From the NCBI GenBank assembly GCA_000196815.1, contig FP929003.1, positions 2,813,501 to 2,877,500 on the forward strand: a DNA stretch of 64,000 bases. Direction: 5' to 3'. Positions 55,217-63,582 of the stretch are shown here, piece by piece. The notes under the pieces are model-generated. The model had not been told where the DNA came from, did not search any database, and saw nothing but the letters and a program-made list of their open reading frames with translations. How positions within the stretch are numbered: position 1 is the first letter of the stretch; each line of letters starts with the position of its first letter. The stretch comes from Nitrospira defluvii (GTDB taxonomy: Bacteria > Nitrospirota > Nitrospiria > Nitrospirales > Nitrospiraceae). A program made the translations under genes and the position numbers.

Positions 55217-55795
55217 TCAGGAAATCGAGCCGGGCAGAGCCTGCGAGGAAGAAGCCGATGCAGTCACCGGCCTGAAGCGGGACCAGCGGCGAAGAAACCA
55301 GGCCACACCTGCCCCGATCAGCCCGCCCACGATCCAGCCCCCGATCACGTCCGTCAGGTAATGAGCCCCGATGTAGACGCGCGAGATCCCGATCGCTGCC
55401 ACCAAGGGCCAGCTGATCCAGCCTGATTTCGGATAGAGGACCTGAAAAAACGCCGCGGCCGAAGCCGTGTTGGCAGCGTGATTGGAAGGAAACGAAAACG
55501 CCCCGCCGCAACCGAGCAACTGGTGCACATCGGCAAGCGTCACGCATGGGCGTGGTCGCTGAACTAAGCCCTTCAACTGTGTCCCGAGTGCATCCGTTGC
55601 GCCGACCACTGCGGCCAGCATCGCCCCGCCAATTACACACTCACGCCAATTGACCCAGGCCCAATAGGCTGCGGCCAGCAAAATGGGATACAGCAAGTTG
55701 CCCGGCTTGGCCAATTCGACTCCGATCCAATCGAGCAGGCTCGACTGCCCGGCCACGCCGTTGATGCCGCGAAAGAGAAGCTCGTCTACACCCAT
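55217..55795 (-). CDS. PAP2-family membrane phosphatase
   Basis: A 192-residue integral membrane phosphatase of the PAP2 type. The three catalytic blocks are KGLVQRPRP near 75, PSNHAANTASAAAF near 105 and SRVYIGAHYLTDVIGG near 140. Five or six helices surround them. Such enzymes hydrolyse undecaprenyl pyrophosphate or phosphatidic acid at the outer face of the inner membrane. I chose ATG at 55793-55795; a GTG at 55804 overlaps the hicA stop and would couple the two genes. Confidence 0.9.
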   Translation of the reverse strand: MGVDELLFRGINGVAGQSSLLDWIGVELAKPGNLLYPILLAAAYWAWVNWRECVIGGAMLAAVVGATDALGTQLKGLVQRPRPCVTLADVHQLLGCGGAFSFPSNHAANTASAAAFFQVLYPKSGWISWPLVAAIGISRVYIGAHYLTDVIGGWIVGGLIGAGVAWFLRRWSRFRPVTASASSSQALPGSIS

Positions 55796-55800
55796 GCTCG

Positions 55801-56043
55801 TCACTCAAAGAGTTGCCGGGAGAGCTGCTCGCGAGTCAGTTCGAAGTGTGCCGAAACATCGGTGAGGATTGCGGAGAGGGTTCCGATGCGAAGAGGACTG
55901 TGCTGCGGGATCGTAATATGATGTTCGCCATGTTCGGTAGTCGTCAGCCGGAGATGGCTACCGGTTTGTCGCGTGATCGAATACCCTAACTTCCGAAGAA
56001 TGTGGGCGAGATCGCCTCCCGACACATCTCGAGGAAGCCTCAT
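55801..56043 (-). CDS. hicA: HicA family toxin
   Basis: An 80-residue HicA/YcfA mRNA-interferase fold: RDVSGGDLAHILRKLGYSITRQTGSH, ending with the catalytic His in the GSHLRL segment, then HHITIPQHSPLRIGTLSAIL. It cleaves mRNA when not bound by HicB. The first base overlaps the hicB stop (ATGA at 56040-56043), so the pair is co-translated, with the antitoxin gene first. Confidence 0.9.
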   Translation of the reverse strand: MRLPRDVSGGDLAHILRKLGYSITRQTGSHLRLTTTEHGEHHITIPQHSPLRIGTLSAILTDVSAHFELTREQLSRQLFE

Positions 56044-56246
56044 ACGGCGATGACTTCCTCCCGAACATGATGGAGACGAACCACCTTAGGAGCGGCCCCT
56101 TCCTCAAAGTGACAGCGGACCGCATCGCGAACTTTTGTTGGAAGTTCCGCCAGTGTATCGGCCTCCGTGAAAATCGACGGCCCAAGGGATCGAGCAACGA
56201 AACCACCCTCTGGTGCCTCCTCAACTATGAAGATTAGCTCTGTCAT
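56040..56246 (-). CDS. hicB: HicB-like antitoxin, short form
   Basis: A 68-residue protein. It starts LIFIVEEAPEGGFVARSLGPSI, followed by FTEADTLAELPTKVRDAVRC, matching the short HicB domain (partial RNase H fold) without a DNA-binding extension. It neutralises the HicA toxin encoded directly after it, with ATGA overlap. Because there is no helix-turn-helix, autorepression may need another factor. Confidence 0.88.
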   Translation of the reverse strand: MTELIFIVEEAPEGGFVARSLGPSIFTEADTLAELPTKVRDAVRCHFEEGAAPKVVRLHHVREEVIAV

Positions 56247-56439
56247 ACGCGCCTCATCACCAGTAAACTTGGATCATGCTAATCGCATTCGCGCCCAATG
56301 TCTAGCTAACCTATCCTCGTTGGTCAGGGCTGATCCCAGTGGTAAGTTGCCCGTAGTCATCGTCCATCACTGCGTCCCGCTTGGCTATCCCCAGGAAGAC
56401 AAACCTGGGTCGACATTGCCTATAGCGTATTCTGTGCAT

Positions 56440-56832
56440 TCACTCCCACACTATATTCGTGACGCCGGGAATGAGCGGCACTAGCTCGGCCAGATGGGAC
56501 CTCAACCGTTCGAGCTCAGGGGTAGGGTCAACACGCTTGAACAGGCGCTGCGTCACCGACAATTCCGCGACGGGATAGACCATCCATTCAGTGGTGCTGT
56601 CTTCGGTGTTGCTGCACGCCAGCCACAGCATGAATGGCTTACGCGAGATCATCACTATCCACCCGAAGTCTTCAGGAATGACCCCCTCCACCGGCACCCC
56701 ACGCTCCTGAAGCCGCTCGGCCAGCCACTGTGCCAACGCTTGACCATAACATCCAGGATTAGTGTGCTCCTCCTCGCCCGGAATGGGTTTGAAGAAGTCG
56801 GAGGTGAAGGTGACTTGGGGGCCTGTGTTCAT
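56440..56832 (-). CDS. Small protein of unknown function
   Basis: A 130-residue soluble protein. It contains the stretches SDFFKPIPGEEEHTNPGCYG, LAERLQERGVPVEGVIPEDF and GWIVMISRKPFMLWLACSNT, with mixed alpha/beta character. I recognise no family with certainty; it resembles small conserved hypothetical proteins of accessory regions. There is no signal peptide. It lies alone between hicBA and another orphan gene, all on the minus strand. Confidence 0.7.
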   Translation of the reverse strand: MNTGPQVTFTSDFFKPIPGEEEHTNPGCYGQALAQWLAERLQERGVPVEGVIPEDFGWIVMISRKPFMLWLACSNTEDSTTEWMVYPVAELSVTQRLFKRVDPTPELERLRSHLAELVPLIPGVTNIVWE

Positions 56833-57013
56833 GATGGCAAATATTTAACGGGCAATGGCATCGTGGTCCGCTCCCATCACGATCGCCTCCCCCAGCATTA
56901 AAGATACCGTCGAACTTTGACGATTAAATAAAAAGGCCTGACCTCTTCGACCGTTTCCCCTGAGACCGCAAGGCAAGCTTCCGATCACGTCACGCTTCTA
57001 CACAACCGAACCG

Positions 57014-57403
57014 TCACTGCGTTCTCCCGAACCGTTCTTGAAACCCGTCACGCGCGTCGCCGATGAACACGAGCAGGTCATCCTCCGGAACCATGACCAC
57101 CTCGATGTTGAGGCGAGCGGCTTCCTGACACAACTCATCCGGAATCTGCTCTTCCGCAACGAACATCTTTGAGGGCCATGTGCCTGCGCGGTCATGCCCT
57201 TGTTGCAGCAAGTGGCGCGACTCTGGCTTGGACGGACCCGTGGCTCGGGCGGAATACGTTTCCATACCGACAATGTAGCAACTGGCCGCGTCCATCAAGG
57301 CGAGGCAATCAAAGTCGCCGTCTCGTTCCGTGACAATAGGCGCATCATTGAGCCGAAAGCCAATCCAGGCATCGTTGACCTCTAATTGATTAGGGTGAAG
57401 CAT
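57014..57403 (-). CDS. Small protein of unknown function
   Basis: A 129-residue soluble protein starting at ATG (57401-57403); a GTG three codons upstream is possible. Visible parts are LEVNDAWIGFRLNDAPIVTE, CLALMDAASCYIVGMETYSA and IEVVMVPEDDLLVFIGDARD. I do not recognise a domain family, although the size and accessory neighbourhood resemble toxin-antitoxin or stress proteins. There is no signal peptide. Confidence 0.65.
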   Translation of the reverse strand: MLHPNQLEVNDAWIGFRLNDAPIVTERDGDFDCLALMDAASCYIVGMETYSARATGPSKPESRHLLQQGHDRAGTWPSKMFVAEEQIPDELCQEAARLNIEVVMVPEDDLLVFIGDARDGFQERFGRTQ

Positions 57404-57495
57404 GAGTTGCACTACCTCTGTCGTCGAACAGCCCCGATTCAGCGGCGGGCCGCGCAGCGGACCGTCCGCTGCAATTGGCTGTTAACCAGCCTGCT

Positions 57496-58011
57496 TCAGT
57501 CAAAGCCAATGACTCCGATTGCGAGTTCCTCTCGGTCAGGGCTGACCGTTGCGAACTCACGATATACGGTCCACACGAAGGCCCAATCGACTTTGATTTC
57601 AGCCAGATCGGGAGCATCGAGCACAAAGGCATCGTCACCACGCCCTTTGACGGCTGCAGCCCACCCTTCGACTGGTTGTCGCTGCTCGTTATTGGGAGGA
57701 ACAGTGAACTCAGGGTCGTCGAGTGCGGCCCGGATTCGATCCTCGAGCTGCTCGGTGGTGATCGGACGAAACCACTCGGCGGCGAGTCGGTCGCACAGGA
57801 ACGGGCCATGGCGCTGGATGGACTCTCCCCATTGCCCCGGATCGCAGAACGATCGTTGCGAGATCGGGGCGCGCAGGAACTCCGTGAGAACGTGATTGCA
57901 GTCCTGCCGCTCGGTAGCGGGGCCATCGACCTTGAAGCGCGTGAGGTCGAACCACCCGAAGTCCCACAGAGGTGTCATCGTCGTGTCGATCACGGAGAAG
58001 CTGAGTGCCAT
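57496..58011 (-). CDS. Protein of unknown function
   Basis: A 171-residue soluble protein. It begins MALSFSVIDTTMTPLWDFGW and has an acidic, aromatic-rich C-terminal half (DDAFVLDAPDLAEIKVDWAF). A competing plus-strand frame covers the same bases but has poorer composition and no start signal. Weak purine-rich sequence lies before the ATG. I recognise no family. It closes a run of three small minus-strand orphan genes near hicBA. Confidence 0.6.
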   Translation of the reverse strand: MALSFSVIDTTMTPLWDFGWFDLTRFKVDGPATERQDCNHVLTEFLRAPISQRSFCDPGQWGESIQRHGPFLCDRLAAEWFRPITTEQLEDRIRAALDDPEFTVPPNNEQRQPVEGWAAAVKGRGDDAFVLDAPDLAEIKVDWAFVWTVYREFATVSPDREELAIGVIGFD

Positions 58012-58711
58012 CCCGTCTCAAGCCCCGTGTGGCTAACTCACTAAGTTTAGGCAATCCGCATGAGAACCTGGTCCGACCATGTCAGCCCGCAGAACAGGCC
58101 GCTCCCGTTCGTGAACCATACGCCATGATCGTGATCGTTTCAATGCGTTCCGAGTGCGGATTCAGTGCGACACTTATTCGGACAGAATCAGAGCACCCCA
58201 GCGATGCCGGTTGCAATCTCACATGGAGATCCATCGCCTGGTCACACAACGGGCACGCAAGAAGGGGAAGCACACCGTCAACTTGGAGTCGTTGCTGAAG
58301 GAGCAACGACTCGCGATAGATCCGCATCGTCTATCTGATCATCGACCAAGAGATCCTGGTCGAAGTCGTCGCCATTCGAACACGCGATGACCTCGCGTTC
58401 TATCAGAAAGCACGCAAACGGTTCACCCGCCGGAACCGAGAGAATGACTATTCCTCACTGCGTGAAAGTATGAGTACCTCGTGGCGCCGTGCGCGCATTG
58501 ACTCGTTCGACGCGGGCGCCGATAATGCGCCGCATCGAGGCCGACAGGGTGGATAACAGTCGCCTGTCCCAGACCGCCGCCAGTCGACGGTCGCGGATTT
58601 CAAGGAGTACTCAGTGCGGGGCCTCGACCACCCGCTCGAGTCGATTGTATTCTACGACGTTCATGTTTCTATGCCTCCGGTTCTGGGCCGGAACCTTCGT
58701 TCGAGGATCGT
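58012..58711. other. 700-base stretch with gene remnants only
   Basis: No intact gene is clear. A minus-strand frame at 58082-58327 encodes 81 residues with a CPLC pair (ACPLCDQAMDLHVRLQ) and could be a small zinc protein, but its start context is poor. A plus-strand RelE/ParE-like remnant occupies 58320-58556. The last 150 bases lead into the propeller peptidase gene; its frame stays open upstream without a start codon. Confidence 0.4.
58320..58556 (+). pseudogene. RelE/ParE-like toxin remnant
   Basis: The plus-strand frame reads IRIVYLIIDQEILVEVVAIR followed by TRDDLAFYQKARKRF, resembling the C-terminal strand and helix of RelE/ParE toxins (xYRVLYxIDDExxVVxVxxIRHR). It is preceded by an in-frame TAG directly before ATC at 58320, and no start or upstream toxin sequence is readable in frame, though CGCGAT just upstream would continue in another frame. 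It is therefore a fragment or decayed gene. Confidence 0.35.
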
Positions 58712-60508
58712 ATGATTAGCGGACCCGGTGCGGCCATGTTGGACAGCAAGCTCTTCGTCTCACGCCTGAACGGCGACTTCCGCGACCTGTACGAGCGATG
58801 GTGGGATGGAGACGAGTGGATCTGGATCAACCACGGCAAACCTGCCGGCACTGCCGTCACCGGTACGCCCGGCGCGGCGATGCTGGATGAAAAACTGTTT
58901 GTCGTCGTGGCCGACGGCAGTCTGTGGGAACGGCATTGGCGAAGCGACCTCGGACGCTGGGCCTGGAACAGCCATGGGCGACCCGGCAATCGTCCCATTG
59001 TGCACGGTCCCGGCGCTGAAATGTTGAATGAGAAATTCTTCGTCGTCACGGACGACGGGCACCTGTGGGAACGCCATTGGAGGAACGACCTGGGGCGTTG
59101 GGTGTGGAACGACCATGGCACGCCGCCGGCCACCACCGTCGCCACGGCCCCCGGTGCCGCCATGATGGACAGTAAGCTGTTTGTCGGCACCGCGAACGGA
59201 CGGCTCTACGAACGTGTCTGGAACGGGACTCAATGGGTGTGGGTCGATCATGGATTGCCGGTCGGCACGTCCGTGGCCACGGCGCCTGGAGCGGCGATGA
59301 TGAACAGTAAACTCTTCGTCGGCACTGCGGACGGACGATTGTTCGAGCGAGTGTGGAACGGGAGTCAGTGGGTCTGGGTGGACCACGGCGCGCCGCCTGG
59401 AACGACCGTCGCCACGGCCCCCGGCGCGGCCATGATGGACAGTAAGCTGTTTGTAGGCACCGGCAATGGGCACCTGTATGAACGGCTGTGGAACGGCAGC
59501 CGGTGGGTTTGGGTGGATCACGATACCCCACCCGGCACCACCGTCAACGCCGCCCCCGGCGCCGCCATGATGGACAGTAAGCTGTTCGTATCCACGGCCA
59601 GCGGACGGCTCTACGAGCGCACCTGGGATGGGACTCGCTGGACCTGGGTGAACCACGGCACAGCCCTCCACGATCGCGCCGAGCATGTGGTGGGCCGCCC
59701 TGGATCGGATCCCAAACTCTCGATCCTGATCATGGGGGACGGCTATGCCGAGGCCGACATGCCTGCCTATCGGTCGCAGGTTACCAGCCAGGTTCTGGTG
59801 GCGTTAAGCCTGGATCAGTTGCTGTTGCATCAAGGCGCGTTCCGTGTCGTTCGGGTCGACTTGGTGTCGGTGGAGTCCGGTGTTCGAGAGCGCCGCTACA
59901 GTACGAGAGGCACCATCACCTCGGATGTGTTCAAATCCTCCCGGCTCGGCCTCATTCCCAACGACAGCTGGGATCGTTGCTGGTTCGATCTGTCGACGTA
60001 TACGGACGCGCGCATCGAAAAACTGCGCCTGCGGTTCGCTCCCGAGGCCGACCATGTCATCGTACTCGTCAAGTCGGACACCTGGGGCGGGTGCAGCTCG
60101 GTCGGCCCCGGCACTGGTTATTTTACGGAAGGCAGCGGCATGACGACCGTGGCCCATGAGCTGGGACACAACCTGTTTCGCCTGGGCGATGAATACCTCA
60201 GCGACAGCGCCAGGGAAACGTACACCGGCGTGAGCAACTACCCGAATACCTCGGAGGCGCCGTCGGATTGGACCGCACTCAAATGGTTCGACCTCGTCCA
60301 CCCCGATACCCCGTTACCGACGAATGCAGCCCGTCCACCCGCCGGGTGGAATCGCCGCACCAGCGTGGGCGCGTTTGAAGGGGCCGGGGGCTCCTATGCA
60401 ACCGGGCTCTTCCGACCGGTGCTGGAATGCCGGATGAACCAAAACAATCCGCCCTGGTGCCCGGTCTGCGGGCGAAAGATTCTTTCCGATCTGGAGGTGT
60501 TCGAATGA
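58712..60508 (+). CDS. Seven-repeat PLL-like beta-propeller fused to M64-type metallopeptidase
   Basis: A 598-residue two-part protein. Residues 1-325 are seven repeats of about 46 residues of the form PGAAMMDSKLFVGT, then LYERVWNG and WVWVDHG, as in PLL/DUF346-type seven-bladed propellers that can bind sugars. Residues 330-598 are a peptidase of the M64 (IgA protease-like) type: ILIMGDGYAEADMPAYR, then VAHELGHNLFRLGDEY near 480 with the HExxH zinc site, and a C-terminal Cys motif CRMNQNNPPWCPVCGR. No signal peptide is visible although such enzymes are normally secreted. The start ATG has AGGA five bases upstream. It is coupled by ATGA overlap to the DUF1508 gene. Confidence 0.82.
   Translation: MISGPGAAMLDSKLFVSRLNGDFRDLYERWWDGDEWIWINHGKPAGTAVTGTPGAAMLDEKLFVVVADGSLWERHWRSDLGRWAWNSHGRPGNRPIVHGPGAEMLNEKFFVVTDDGHLWERHWRNDLGRWVWNDHGTPPATTVATAPGAAMMDSKLFVGTANGRLYERVWNGTQWVWVDHGLPVGTSVATAPGAAMMNSKLFVGTADGRLFERVWNGSQWVWVDHGAPPGTTVATAPGAAMMDSKLFVGTGNGHLYERLWNGSRWVWVDHDTPPGTTVNAAPGAAMMDSKLFVSTASGRLYERTWDGTRWTWVNHGTALHDRAEHVVGRPGSDPKLSILIMGDGYAEADMPAYRSQVTSQVLVALSLDQLLLHQGAFRVVRVDLVSVESGVRERRYSTRGTITSDVFKSSRLGLIPNDSWDRCWFDLSTYTDARIEKLRLRFAPEADHVIVLVKSDTWGGCSSVGPGTGYFTEGSGMTTVAHELGHNLFRLGDEYLSDSARETYTGVSNYPNTSEAPSDWTALKWFDLVHPDTPLPTNAARPPAGWNRRTSVGAFEGAGGSYATGLFRPVLECRMNQNNPPWCPVCGRKILSDLEVFE
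58721..59690 (+). repeat. Seven tandem coding repeats of about 138 bases
   Basis: Seven units encode the propeller blades. Units four to seven are the most alike at the DNA level: CATGATGGACAGTAAGCTGT recurs at about 59161, 59430 and 59568. The first three units have diverged. The pattern fits blade duplication by recombination, so blade number may vary among strains. Confidence 0.7.
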
Positions 60509-61215
60509 GCCCACACCCGCAGTGGCGCGGACAACGGCGCATCCGGGTCGCGCTCGAATTTACGGCGCGAGGAGTCCGCCTCGCCGGCATGAAACCGCTG
60601 GAAGGGCCGGCCGTCCAACGGCCTGTCCTGGAGGGAAGTTATCTCGCTGAGGTCACGGTCGGTGGAGTGACGGCGATCGTGCATTCGTTCAACGATCCGC
60701 GATCGGTTCGCGGGATTTCACGGCCGCAGCAGCCGGGGCACAGCTTTGCTCGCCAGGATACGGCCATCGTCTATGTCGATGTGCCGATCGCCCACGAGGG
60801 TCCCCTTGGGGACATCTCGATCAGCGTGACCGATCTCTCGAAGCTACGCCAGCGGCCGGTTGATATGGCCGAGGTGCAAGCGCTGCTCGGCCGTGCGCCC
60901 AAGGGAATTCGCGCGGCGGGACGCATTACCAGTGAGCAACTGCGGGCGCATCCCGACTGGGGAGCGTTGGGGCTCCCCGGTGTTCCGTCGGCCCCACGCC
61001 TTGGCTTCTATGAGATTTACCGTGATCGAGAAAAAACGTTCCGCTGGCGCCTGCATCACAGCGATGGACGAATTGTAGCGGAGTGCGCCAAGCCGTACCC
61101 CAGCCGTGCAGCGTGCGAAGCAGACCTTCGCTGGATGAAAGAATCGGGCTCACGAGCGCCTGTCCGATCGCTCGATATTCCCACTCCACCGGCGACCCCG
61201 AAAAAGCGGAAGTAG
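60505..61215 (+). CDS. Protein with C-terminal DUF1508 (YegP-like) domain
   Basis: A 236-residue protein beginning at the ATG that overlaps the peptidase stop. The first 140 residues look beta-rich (RIRVALEFTARGVRLAGMKP, DTAIVYVDVPIAHEGPLGDI) with no family I can name. Residues 165-215 are a DUF1508-like unit (FYEIYRDREKTFRWRLHHSD, then YPSRAACEADLRWMK). The coupling suggests a partner of the propeller peptidase, such as an inhibitor, carrier or substrate; this is inferred from arrangement only. The C-terminus is basic (TPKKRK). Confidence 0.72.
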   Translation: MSPHPQWRGQRRIRVALEFTARGVRLAGMKPLEGPAVQRPVLEGSYLAEVTVGGVTAIVHSFNDPRSVRGISRPQQPGHSFARQDTAIVYVDVPIAHEGPLGDISISVTDLSKLRQRPVDMAEVQALLGRAPKGIRAAGRITSEQLRAHPDWGALGLPGVPSAPRLGFYEIYRDREKTFRWRLHHSDGRIVAECAKPYPSRAACEADLRWMKESGSRAPVRSLDIPTPPATPKKRK

Positions 61216-61614
61216 CTGTCTGGTAAACATCCGGGCGCGGCGCACGCACACCTCTTTGCCGAACGATCGGCCCCGCCGAACGCTGATACAATTTCGTGCA
61301 GGCACTGCGGCAGGCGGTCACATCGTAGAGCGCTCCTAAAGGTGCTAGGCGAAACCCGCGGGCCATGCGGCCTGCCCCAACCGGTCAAGAGGCACAGGTC
61401 AAGATCTGCCCCCGACGTGCGTGATCTCGATCAACGCCCAGCGATTCGAACGGTTTTACCGCTGAACCACTCGGTAAAGCGATCGAGGCATTCGTCGTCG
61501 TCACACGATAGCCCTTTAGCTCGAGAAACAATGCAGCGGTCGCAATACTGAGCCGTTTATTTCCTTTGAGATCAAGGAGCTTCACCAGGTCAGACAGGTC
61601 TTCGGGCCGGTGCG
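61216..61614. other. Decayed coding sequence, family unclear
   Basis: No intact gene. On the minus strand, readable protein pieces run through 61600-61430 but need frame changes: GNKRLSIATAALFLELKGYR in one frame, then DDECLDRFTEWFSGKTVRIA in another, ending TGA at about 61427. The GNKR string recalls Doc-type toxins but the rest does not clearly fit. CACAGGTCAAGATCTG at 61393-61408 matches a motif beside the transposase remnant at 63.6 kb. Bases 61216-61390 show nothing I can name. Confidence 0.4.
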
Positions 61615-61789
61615 GTTGGGGGCGGTGCAAACAGACCAATCACCCTGGCTCGTTGTGTTTGTGCGAAGGCGGATCGGGGTTCCCTCCCAGTTGCTCGGCA
61701 AGTACGGTGTGGACATCGTGACCGGCCTGCTGAAGCAACACCTCAGCAGTGCGAGGAAGATTCTCGTCGAGTTTAAATCGGATGAGCAT
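61615..61789 (-). pseudogene. DUF5615 PIN-like toxin, truncated and frameshifted
   Basis: The ATG at 61787-61789 opens MLIRFKLDENLPRTAEVLLQ, then AGHDVHTVLAEQLGGNPDP, the standard N-terminus of DUF5615 PIN-like proteins that pair with DUF433 antitoxins. The frame ends early at a TGA after about 53 codons, and the later part of the family is only partly readable in other frames (ARVIGLF). It lies ten bases after the DUF433 remnant in the usual antitoxin-toxin order. It is decayed, so no functional toxin is expected. Confidence 0.65.
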
Positions 61790-61798
61790 CCTTCGGAC

Positions 61799-62031
61799 TT
61801 AAGCGGGGATGGGAACGATACGTTCTCACGCCAAGTCCGCTGCATAGCCGGGCGCTACGGGAATGGGCCCAAGCCGAAGCGAGGGGTATTGATCGAGAAT
61901 AGGCTCAAGCGTTTCACCTGCAGCGAAATTGTCCAACACCACCGAACCGGTATGCGGGAGCCTCCAAAGCACACAGCGCCATGCATAATTTGCGGGTCAG
62001 TCGAAATGTAGGGTTTCCAGTCCATCCCCAT
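61799..62031 (-). pseudogene. DUF433 antitoxin remnant
   Basis: The ATG at 62029-62031 gives MGMDWKPYISTDPQIMHGAV, then GGSRIPV, the DUF433 start. One base is lost after GTT near 61945-61950, and the sequence continues in another frame as VVLDNFAAGETLEPILDQYP. A later TGA replaces an Arg codon in YAADLA*ERIVPIPA. AGGAAGG lies before the ATG, showing the original start signal. With the DUF5615 remnant it is the fossil of a type II toxin-antitoxin pair. Confidence 0.65.
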
Positions 62032-62359
62032 CCTTCCTGATACGACCATCACCATGGCACTCTGCAACTGTTCGCGCTCGGCAATTAAGGTACTACTGGC
62101 GACCTTCGTTACCACGGCCTAAACGGCCGGCCAGGACCACCATTGAGGGCGGTGCTCACTCCACATCCACGACGTTCGCGCGCCGTGCCACCCACAAGCC
62201 GAAGGTGTCGTATGAGATCGCACACGGGCGTCTGAGCCGTGCAATCCTGCCCCCTTCAGTCGCGTCTCATGTCCCGCTCCTGGACTGCCGCGGCAGACTC
62301 TCGTCAGAACGGCGCGACTGCAGTACAATCCGATCCCTCACAGCAAGGAGGGATGTCCC
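62032..62359. other. Intergenic stretch upstream of a secreted protein gene
   Basis: Nothing that looks like a gene is seen in these 328 bases. The last 20 bases carry AAGGAGGGA, a strong ribosome binding site seven bases from the next ATG. No clear sigma-70 or sigma-54 promoter could be picked out, though one for the secreted-protein gene is expected here. Confidence 0.4.
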
Positions 62360-63181
62360 ATGACCATACGAACCTTTGCTCCGCGTGTCGGCCTGCTGGT
62401 TGCGCTGAGTGCCGCACTGCTGCTGCCGGCCTCCACACCGTGGGCCGGGACGGGTGCCGTGCGGCCGGGAAGCGGCTACACCATCGCCGGCCATCCATTG
62501 GATGACCGCGACCCGCAGTACACGGTGAACGACTATCGCACCTACGTCATCGCCGGGTGCGTGCCGAAATATCTGCCGATTAAGGGGCCCGTCGGTTCCG
62601 TGTGGGTCGCCTGTAACGATCTGGATTACGCGAAGGACAAGGTAGTCGAAAGCCGGTTCGTATCCTGCCTGGAGATGTTTCCGGGCGGCGTGCTGCAAGG
62701 GCTGTTCATCAAAGAGGTGAACAACCGCACGTGGGAATCGTTCCGGTTCTCCTGCCGGGAACTGCAGGCCGACGGCACGGTCGGGTCCCGTTGGGAGAAG
62801 AGCCCGTTCCTCTTCAATTACGAAAAAGAGGGCACATTGTTCGAGACTACGGTGCCGACCAGCCGGCTCTCCATCGGCCTGTACGAGGTCTACAACAAGC
62901 TGCAACTCCGGGAGAGTCTCCTGCAAGTGGGGCTGGAACATGCCACCGCGGAGGATATCCACGAGAACGGGGTAAAAGGACAAGATCCGCAATCCATTCA
63001 GGTCAGCCCCAGGGTGCCGGATGCGTTCGGACTGGGAGGCATAGCGGGCACACACAAATGGGAATGTCCTCCGGGGATGGTGGTGACCGGCGCCGCCATC
63101 GGCCACGTGCCCGATAAGAAGGGAAAACACACCCGCCCGGTCTATCTCCTCATGGAGTGCCGGAAACTCTTTCACGGATAG
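62360..63181 (+). CDS. Secreted protein of unknown function
   Basis: A 273-residue protein with a signal peptide (VGLLVALSAALLLPASTPWA) and a mature domain with several Cys residues (IAGCVPKYLPIK, WVACNDLDYAK, RFVSCLEMF, FRFSCREL, WECPPGMVVTG, MECRKLF) that could form disulfides. The strong AAGGAGGGA ribosome site supports expression. The last 50 residues repeat a Gly/Val-rich theme seen in lectin-like folds, but I recognise no family. It stands alone on the plus strand among decayed elements. Confidence 0.75.
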   Translation: MTIRTFAPRVGLLVALSAALLLPASTPWAGTGAVRPGSGYTIAGHPLDDRDPQYTVNDYRTYVIAGCVPKYLPIKGPVGSVWVACNDLDYAKDKVVESRFVSCLEMFPGGVLQGLFIKEVNNRTWESFRFSCRELQADGTVGSRWEKSPFLFNYEKEGTLFETTVPTSRLSIGLYEVYNKLQLRESLLQVGLEHATAEDIHENGVKGQDPQSIQVSPRVPDAFGLGGIAGTHKWECPPGMVVTGAAIGHVPDKKGKHTRPVYLLMECRKLFHG

Positions 63182-63219
63182 GGAAGAGTCGGAGATAGGC
63201 CGAGCTGAGGTCAGGTCTT

Positions 63220-63561
63220 TTTCTGTGCACGCCCTCCGGTCGCAGCGTTCGCCTTGAAGCGGCCTTGCAAGACATGGCCCACCCGCTCGTGACGGCGGTT
63301 AAAGGCTTGGGTATAGACGCCATTGAGCTAGCGCATGGCGGTGGAGAGATTGGCCTCGGGTGCTTCCACCAGCAGGTGAAAGTGGTTGCTCATCAGGCTG
63401 TAGGCATGCAGCACGAGATGACAGCGGGCGACGACCCGCTCCAGCACGCCCAAGAACCGCCGCCGATCCTCGTCGTCGAGGAAGATGTCTTGGCGGGCAT
63501 TGCCTCGAGCAGTAATGTGATAGAGCGCCCCGGCATATTCAAGGCGCAACGGTCGGGCCAC
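63220..63561 (-). pseudogene. REP-associated tyrosine transposase, broken
   Basis: The GTG at 63561 opens ARPLRLEYAGALYHITARGN, with YSLMSNHFHLLVEAPEANL near residue 55: the HxH nuclease site of IS200-like REP-associated (RAYT) transposases. After 77 codons an in-frame TAG replaces a Gln codon (TAMR*LNGVYTQAFNRRH), the frame then continues to VLQGRFKAN and loses similarity. The catalytic Tyr helix beyond is missing, so the gene is dead. The flank TGCACAGTTCAAGATCTG at 63582-63599 is a likely terminal motif. Confidence 0.85.
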
Positions 63562-63582
63562 GGGGGGCTACCCTATCAACCT

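Noticed and set aside
57475-58044. 189-codon plus-strand frame
   Set aside because: It overlaps the minus-strand orphan gene at 57496-58011, which has better amino-acid composition and fits the strand of its neighbours.
58760-59686. 308-codon minus-strand frame opposite the propeller peptidase
   Set aside because: Its apparent repeats are the mirror of the propeller blades on the plus strand.
58721-59690. CRISPR-like or satellite array from regular repeats
   Set aside because: The spacing is about 138 bases, repeats stay in frame and encode propeller blades, and there are no unique spacers.
61440-61490. tRNA-like string containing GATTCGAACGG
   Set aside because: No acceptor or D-arm pairs around it. 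The bases are readable as decayed coding sequence on the minus strand.
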